Assembly: GCF_017308985.1 (NCBI RefSeq)
Contig: NZ_JADWPE010000003.1
Span: 1 to 64,000, forward strand
Length of the DNA: 64,000 bases
Direction: 5' to 3'
DNA from: Lysobacter changpingensis
GTDB lineage: Bacteria > Pseudomonadota > Gammaproteobacteria > Xanthomonadales > Xanthomonadaceae
In this document: positions 59,763-64,000 of the stretch, one piece after another
Layout: the number at the start of each line of letters is the position of its first letter
Numbering within the stretch: the first letter of the stretch is position 1
Position numbers and translations under genes: made by a program
Notes under the pieces: generated by a model
Databases searched by the model: none
What the model saw: the letters and a program-made list of their open reading frames with translations, nothing else
What the model was told of the DNA's origin: nothing

Positions 59763-60719
59763 TCAGTGCGACGAAACGTACCGCGCATCCGCCGGTCGCG
59801 GCGGCATGGCGAAGCTCTCGCGCATGCGTCGCGCCTCGCGTGCGGGCGTGAGTCCGAACAGTCGCTTGAACTCGCGGTTGAACTGCGACGTGCTCTCGAA
59901 CCCCACCGCATGGCACGCCGCGGCGGCCGTCATTCCTTCCTGGGTCATGAGCAGGCGCGCCTGGTGGAGGCGCGTGGATTTGAGGTACTGCATGGGCGAG
60001 GTGCAGGTCACGGCCTTGAAGTGGCTGTGGAACGACGGCGCGCTCATGCCGGCTTCGGCGGCCAGTTGCGCGACGCTCAACGGCTGGTCGTACGCGGCAT
60101 GGATGCGTTGCAGCGCCCTGGCGATGTTTCCGAAGCGCCCTTCCATGGCCAGTGCCGCGCGAAGATTCGGGCCTTGCGGCCCCGTCAGGATGCGGTAGTA
60201 CACCTCGCGCAGGAGTTGCGGCCCGAGGATTCCGGCTTCGACGGGATCGGCCAGGCTTTGCAGCAGGCGCAGCACCGACAGATGCATCGCGTCGTCCATC
60301 GGACTGGACATCATGCTGCGCGGCTCGGCTTCGTTCGCGCGCCGGCCGTGCCGGTCGATAGACAGCGCGAGTTCGGCCGCCAGCGGGAATTCCAGATGCA
60401 GGTACAGCGCGAGCAGCGGCTCCTGCTCGGTGGCATCGGTCTCCATGGTGAAGGGCACGGGAACGGACACGGCGAGGTACTGGTTCGCGTCGTACACGAA
60501 GGTGCGCTGGCCGAAGTATCCGCGCTTGCGGCCCTGGCACACGATCACGATGCCGGGGTCGTAGAGGACGGGCGTGCGGGCGAGGGGACGATTGGATCGC
60601 AGCAGTCGCAGGCTCGGGAGCGCCGTCAGGTTGTAGCCCTCGTCCGGCGCCAGTGCGAGGACCCGCGGCGCAAGGGGGGCGAGCCCGGACGGTCGGGCGG
60701 GGCGGTGGGGGCGGTTCAT
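59763..60719 (-). CDS. AraC-family transcriptional regulator
   Basis: A 318-residue regulator with an N-terminal AraC_N (type YqhC) domain (LPSLRLLRSNRPLARTPVLY, QGRKRGYFGQRTFVYDANQY, MSSPMDDAMHLSVLRLL) and a C-terminal double helix-turn-helix (LAAEAGMSAPSFHSHFKAVT, LKSTRLHQARLLMTQEGMTA, VGFESTSQFNREFKRLFG). The YqhC type often controls oxidoreductases answering aldehydes. It is divergent from an SDR gene across 90 bases. ATG 60719 is taken; TTG 60731 is possible. Confidence 0.94.
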   Translation of the reverse strand: MNRPHRPARPSGLAPLAPRVLALAPDEGYNLTALPSLRLLRSNRPLARTPVLYDPGIVIVCQGRKRGYFGQRTFVYDANQYLAVSVPVPFTMETDATEQEPLLALYLHLEFPLAAELALSIDRHGRRANEAEPRSMMSSPMDDAMHLSVLRLLQSLADPVEAGILGPQLLREVYYRILTGPQGPNLRAALAMEGRFGNIARALQRIHAAYDQPLSVAQLAAEAGMSAPSFHSHFKAVTCTSPMQYLKSTRLHQARLLMTQEGMTAAAACHAVGFESTSQFNREFKRLFGLTPAREARRMRESFAMPPRPADARYVSSH

Positions 60720-60808
60720 AGGAATGGGCAATCACGGAAGGCTTTCGCGCCTTATCCGGGCGGGCTGGCCTGCGTATTGTGCACCCGACCCTTCAACGGA
60801 GCCGGACG

Positions 60809-61642
60809 ATGGCGAATCCGAAACACCTCCTCATCACCGGCGTCAGCAGCGGCTTCGGCCGCGCACTCGCGCGCGAAGCGCTGGCGACCGGCCACCACGT
60901 GGTGGGAACCGTGCGCGATGCGGCATCGGCCGAAGCGTTCCAGGCGCTGGTGCCCGGGCGGGCGCACGCGCGACTGCTCGACGTCACCGATCATGACGCC
61001 ATCGAGCCGCTGGTGCGCGGGATTGAAGCAACGATCGGTCCGATCGACGTGCTGGTGAACAACGCCGGCTACGGCCACGAAGGCGTGATGGAGGAATCGC
61101 CGCTGCCGCAGATGCGCCGGCAGTTCGACGTCAACGTGTTCGGCGCGGCGGCGATGATGAAGGCGGTGCTGCCGCACATGCGCGCGCGGCGTTCCGGCCG
61201 CATCCTCAACATCACCTCGATGGGCGGCTTCATCACGATGCCGGGCATCGCCTATTACTGCGGAAGCAAGTTCGCGCTCGAAGGCATCAGCGAGGCGCTC
61301 GGCAAGGAGGTGCGGCATCTGGGCATCCACGTGACCGCCGTGGCCCCCGGCTCTTTCCGCACGGACTGGGCGGGGCGCTCGATGGTGCGCAGCCCGCGTT
61401 CGATCGGCGATTACGACGTGGTGTTCGATCCGGTTCGTCAACGACGGATGGAGGTCAGCGGGAAGCAGCTGGGCAATCCGGAAAAGGCGGCGAAGGCGAT
61501 GCTCGAGATCATCGAAAGCGACGATCCGCCATCGCATCTGGTGCTGGGCAGCGATGCGCTGGCGTTGATCCGGACGAAGATCGCGGATCTGCAGGAGGAG
61601 TTGTCCCGGTGGGAAGCCCTGACGCGATCGACGGATGGCTGA
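60809..61642 (+). CDS. Short-chain dehydrogenase/reductase
   Basis: A 277-residue classical SDR: TGVSSGFG cofactor motif near the start, NNAGYG, catalytic Ser in NITSMGG, and YCGSKFALEG (YxxxK). The arginine in VGTVRDA after strand 2 suggests NADP(H). It is the kind of SDR commonly paired with a divergent AraC regulator, its likely activator. GGAG before ATG 60809 sets the start. Substrate unknown. Confidence 0.93.
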   Translation: MANPKHLLITGVSSGFGRALAREALATGHHVVGTVRDAASAEAFQALVPGRAHARLLDVTDHDAIEPLVRGIEATIGPIDVLVNNAGYGHEGVMEESPLPQMRRQFDVNVFGAAAMMKAVLPHMRARRSGRILNITSMGGFITMPGIAYYCGSKFALEGISEALGKEVRHLGIHVTAVAPGSFRTDWAGRSMVRSPRSIGDYDVVFDPVRQRRMEVSGKQLGNPEKAAKAMLEIIESDDPPSHLVLGSDALALIRTKIADLQEELSRWEALTRSTDG

Positions 61643-61674
61643 AGGAGCCTCCGGGAAACAACGGAAAGACGCGT

Positions 61675-61770
61675 TTGTAGCCCGGGTAAGCGAAGCGCAC
61701 CCGGGGGCTTTTCGCGTGAGGGACGCCGGGCGCTCCCCGGGTGCGGCCTTCGGCCTTACCCGGGCTACAA
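61675..61770. repeat. Long inverted repeat of the TAGCCCGGGTAAGCG family
   Basis: TTGTAGCCCGGGTAAG (61675-61690) and CTTACCCGGGCTACAA (61755-61770) are exact 16-bp inverted arms enclosing about 64 bases that contain further CCCGGG blocks. Same family as 50060-50128. It follows the SDR gene and could terminate it. Confidence 0.8.
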
Positions 61771-61797
61771 GGGCAGCTACACATGCAGCGCGGGAAG

Positions 61798-61917
61798 CCC
61801 GCGATTATTTATGCAGAATTTACGCATACCCCGCATAACGAAATAGAGGTTTTACCTCGACGAGTCCGAGAATTTCGCCGTGGCCGGAGATGGCCTCGTC
61901 GACTCAGGCAGGGGTAC
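61798..61917 (+). promoter_or_regulatory. AT-rich leader before the TIGR02001/kdp cluster
   Basis: After the repeat, 61800-61860 is unusually AT-rich and holds an imperfect dyad TATGC ... GCATA (61810-61828) with a further GCATA at 61833. This is the only candidate promoter for the outer-membrane gene and possibly for kdpFA. No firm -35/-10 pair or known KdpE site is claimed. Confidence 0.35.
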
Positions 61918-62643
61918 ATGAAACACACGATTTTCCGTGCGCGCGAGGTGCGCACGTATCTTCCCTTCGGCGTGCTGGCGATGGTCGGCCTGCTTTCGCT
62001 GGGCGGTCATGCGGGTGCGGCGGAGTTGAGCGGAAGCGCCGCGCTGACCAGCGACTACGTCTGGCGCGGCACCACGCAGACGCAGGGCGACGCGGCGGTG
62101 CAGGCCGGTTTCAAGCTGGCGGGCGACTTCGGATTCTACGGTTCGGTGTGGGGCTCGAACGTGGAGTTCGCCCCGGACATCCACGCAAGCAGCGAACTCG
62201 ACTTCACCGTCGGCTGGGCGGGGAACCTCGCCGAACACTGGGCGCTGGACGTCAACGTGCTGCGCTACCAGTACCCGTCCACGACGGTCGATCTCGACTG
62301 GGCCGAACTCAACGGCACGCTCACCTACGCAGGCAACTACTGGCTGTCGCTGGGTTATTCGCCCGAAGCGCTGGGAAGCGACGACGCCGGCGTCTACACG
62401 CAGATCGGCGCGCGCTTTCCGGTGAACGACGCGTTCCGCATCGAAGCCGCCGCCGGCCACTACTGGCTGGATGAGGTGTACGACCGGAGCTATTCGCATG
62501 CGCAACTGAGCGCGGTGTGGGCCGTGGCTGCGCCGCTGGAACTGCGGCTCACCGCGCATGCCACCGATTCCAACGCCGAAACGATCTTCGGCGACGACTT
62601 CGCCGGCGACCGCATCGAGGCGGCCGTGCAGGCGTCCTTCTGA
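61918..62643 (+). CDS. TIGR02001-family outer-membrane protein
   Basis: A 241-residue protein with signal peptide (VLAMVGLLSLGGHAGA) and the family's opening ELSGSAALTSDYVWRGTTQT followed by repeated short beta hairpins (GFYGSVWGSNVEF, LDFTVGWAGNL, YWLSLGYSPEAL). It forms a small outer-membrane barrel of unknown transport function. It ends 11 bases before kdpF; this pairing occurs in other Xanthomonadales and suggests a role in potassium or ion supply (inference). AGGGG precedes ATG 61918. Confidence 0.9.
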   Translation: MKHTIFRAREVRTYLPFGVLAMVGLLSLGGHAGAAELSGSAALTSDYVWRGTTQTQGDAAVQAGFKLAGDFGFYGSVWGSNVEFAPDIHASSELDFTVGWAGNLAEHWALDVNVLRYQYPSTTVDLDWAELNGTLTYAGNYWLSLGYSPEALGSDDAGVYTQIGARFPVNDAFRIEAAAGHYWLDEVYDRSYSHAQLSAVWAVAAPLELRLTAHATDSNAETIFGDDFAGDRIEAAVQASF

Positions 62644-62654
62644 GGAGCGACGAA

Positions 62655-62747
62655 ATGCCTGGCTGGCTTGCCCTGGTGTGCGCCGTCGCGGTGATCCTCG
62701 CCGCGGCCTACCTGCTGTACGTGGTTCTTCGTCCCGAAGATTTCTGA
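62655..62747 (+). CDS. kdpF: Potassium-transporting ATPase small subunit KdpF
   Basis: A 30-residue peptide with a single membrane helix (LALVCAVAVILAAAYLLYVV) and the end RPEDF, the usual shape of KdpF, which stabilises the Kdp complex. GAGGAG lies about eight bases before ATG 62655. It is the gene directly before kdpA, separated by 102 bases. Confidence 0.9.
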   Translation: MPGWLALVCAVAVILAAAYLLYVVLRPEDF

Positions 62748-62849
62748 GGCAACGGCCGTCATGCCGCGCGGCGGGCATCGGCGTCCTCCGGAAGCCCGGA
62801 CGACGCCCGTTCCCGTGCGCCATGGCATTGACGGCGAGAGAGCACAACC

Positions 62850-64000
62850 ATGACTGAAATCCTTCTCGTATACGCCCTCGCCATCGTGTTGGGCTGGCCG
62901 CTCGGACGGTATCTCGCGCGCGTGATGCGCGGCGATCGCAGTCGGCTGGACGCCGTGTTCGGCCCGGTCGAGCGCGTCATCTACAAAGCCATCGGCACCG
63001 ATCCGCAGCGCCGCATGACCTGGCGCGGTTACGCCAGGGCGTTCGCGCTGAGCAACCTCGTGGTGGGCCTGGTGGTCTGGGTGCAGTTCATGATCCAGGC
63101 CTGGCTGCCGCTCAATCCCGACGACATCCCGAACATGCGCTGGGACACCGCGCTGCACACGATGGTGTCGTTCCTCACCAACACCAACCAGCAGCATTAC
63201 TCCGGACAGGCGCAGCTGAGTTACCTGTCGCAGATGGTCGGCATCGTCGGCCTGCAGGTGGTCACGCCGATCATGGGCCTGGCGATGGTGGTGGCTACCT
63301 TGCGCGGCCTGTTCGGCGGTCGCGAGGAAATCGAACAGCGTGGTGCGAAGCCGACCGCGAACGGCCATGCGGCCTCGCGCGAGGGCGATCGCGATCTGGG
63401 CAACTACTGGGTCGACGTCACCCGTGCAGCGCTGCGATTCATGCTGCCGCTCTGCCTCGCATGGTCGCTGCTGCTGACCTGGCAGGGCGTGCCCTCGACG
63501 CTGGAAGCCGGCCCGACCATCGCGCCCGTCGATGCGTCGGTGGAGATGAAGGCGCAGAAGATCCCGCTGGGCCCGGTCGCGCCGATGGTCGCGGTCAAGC
63601 AGCTCGGTTCCAACGGTGGCGGCTGGTACGGTCCGAACAGCTCCGTGGCGCTGGAGAACCCGACGCCCTTGTCGAACCTGATCGAGGTGCTCGGCATCGT
63701 GCTGATTCCGGTCGCGATCACCTTCATGGTCGGCCCGTTCGTGCGGCGCCGGCGCCTTACCGCGATGGTGTTCGGCACGATGCTGCTGATGTCGGTCGTG
63801 TCGACCGGACTGTCGATGTGGTCGGAGGTGTACTCGCCCACGGCCAGCGATCCCGCGCTGATGGAGGGCAAGGAAGTCCGCCTGGGCGCGACGTCGTCGG
63901 CGCTATGGTCGGCGTTGACCACGCAGGTGAACAACGGGTCGGTCAATTCGATGCACGACTCGCTGGCGCCGCTCACCGGCGGCATGTCGATGGTCAACAT
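62850..64000 (+). CDS. kdpA: Potassium-transporting ATPase subunit A (partial)
   Basis: The frame is open from ATG 62850 to the right edge (383 codons so far; the full protein is usually about 560-600 residues). It starts MTEILLVYALAIVLGWPLGR and carries the first K+ selectivity loop FLTNTNQQHYSG, the second AVKQLGSNGGGWYGPNSS, and the third region TTQVNNGSVNSMHDSLAPLT, as in KdpA, the channel-like subunit that lets K+ in for the KdpFABC pump. kdpB and kdpC are expected beyond the window. Confidence 0.97.
   Translation, partial: MTEILLVYALAIVLGWPLGRYLARVMRGDRSRLDAVFGPVERVIYKAIGTDPQRRMTWRGYARAFALSNLVVGLVVWVQFMIQAWLPLNPDDIPNMRWDTALHTMVSFLTNTNQQHYSGQAQLSYLSQMVGIVGLQVVTPIMGLAMVVATLRGLFGGREEIEQRGAKPTANGHAASREGDRDLGNYWVDVTRAALRFMLPLCLAWSLLLTWQGVPSTLEAGPTIAPVDASVEMKAQKIPLGPVAPMVAVKQLGSNGGGWYGPNSSVALENPTPLSNLIEVLGIVLIPVAITFMVGPFVRRRRLTAMVFGTMLLMSVVSTGLSMWSEVYSPTASDPALMEGKEVRLGATSSALWSALTTQVNNGSVNSMHDSLAPLTGGMSMVN

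Noticed and set aside
63404-64000. Minus-strand open frame at the right edge
   Set aside because: The plus strand carries unmistakable KdpA filter motifs through the same bases and is open to the edge.

Overview
The window is chromosomal DNA of a high-GC gammaproteobacterium, most likely a Lysobacter-like member of the Xanthomonadaceae/Lysobacteraceae. This rests on the GC-rich codon use, several TonB-dependent receptors, a YaeQ protein, paired choice-of-anchor-Q secreted proteins, a TIGR02001 outer-membrane protein in front of kdpFA, and three dispersed palindromic repeat families typical of that group. No rRNA, tRNA, CRISPR array, phage gene or transposase was seen.

Layout. 1-1.7 kb: three small secreted proteins or lipoproteins in one orientation, separated by copies of a double-hairpin repeat. 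1.7-8.4 kb: LysR regulator, ankyrin protein, secreted amidohydrolase, small Cys-rich protein, DUF4239 membrane protein and a large arylsulfatase. 8.4-9.6 kb: decayed DNA with two pseudogene remnants. 9.7-17.8 kb: two tandem beta-helix proteins, an unknown membrane-anchored protein, a TetR/GNAT pair divergent from a CrtI-like oxidoreductase, a YhiN-type flavoprotein and YaeQ. 17.9-20.9 kb: divergent histidine kinase and response regulator. 21.1-34.1 kb: a three-gene surface operon (2847-residue DUF11/SdrD-type repeat protein, outer-membrane barrel protein, OmpA-like protein) behind a near-consensus sigma-54 promoter. 34.2-35.8 kb: ABC-F ATPase.

36-52.3 kb is a polysaccharide/sugar utilisation region. 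A seven-gene operon (dgoR-like GntR, dgoA, dgoD, sugar dehydrogenase, lactonase, Na+/sugar symporter, sialidase-fold protein) is followed upstream by a TonB receptor, two extracytoplasmic glycan-acting proteins and a periplasmic aldose epimerase. Then come dgoK and a divergent GH43 enzyme. Together they encode the full non-phosphorylative-entry (De Ley-Doudoroff) route from galactose to pyruvate and glyceraldehyde-3-phosphate, plus capture of a galactose-containing, probably arabinose-decorated, glycan. A 19-bp motif before three of the transcription units looks like the operator of the GntR protein.

52.4-57.1 kb: a Fur-box-preceded iron/siderophore uptake operon (TonB receptor, DUF3649, PepSY reductase-like protein, DUF3325). 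57.1-61.6 kb: pentapeptide-repeat protein, an Rrf2 regulator with a CxxC flavin reductase, universal stress protein, and an AraC/SDR divergent pair. 61.7-64 kb: TIGR02001 outer-membrane protein, kdpF and the start of kdpA, which runs off the window.
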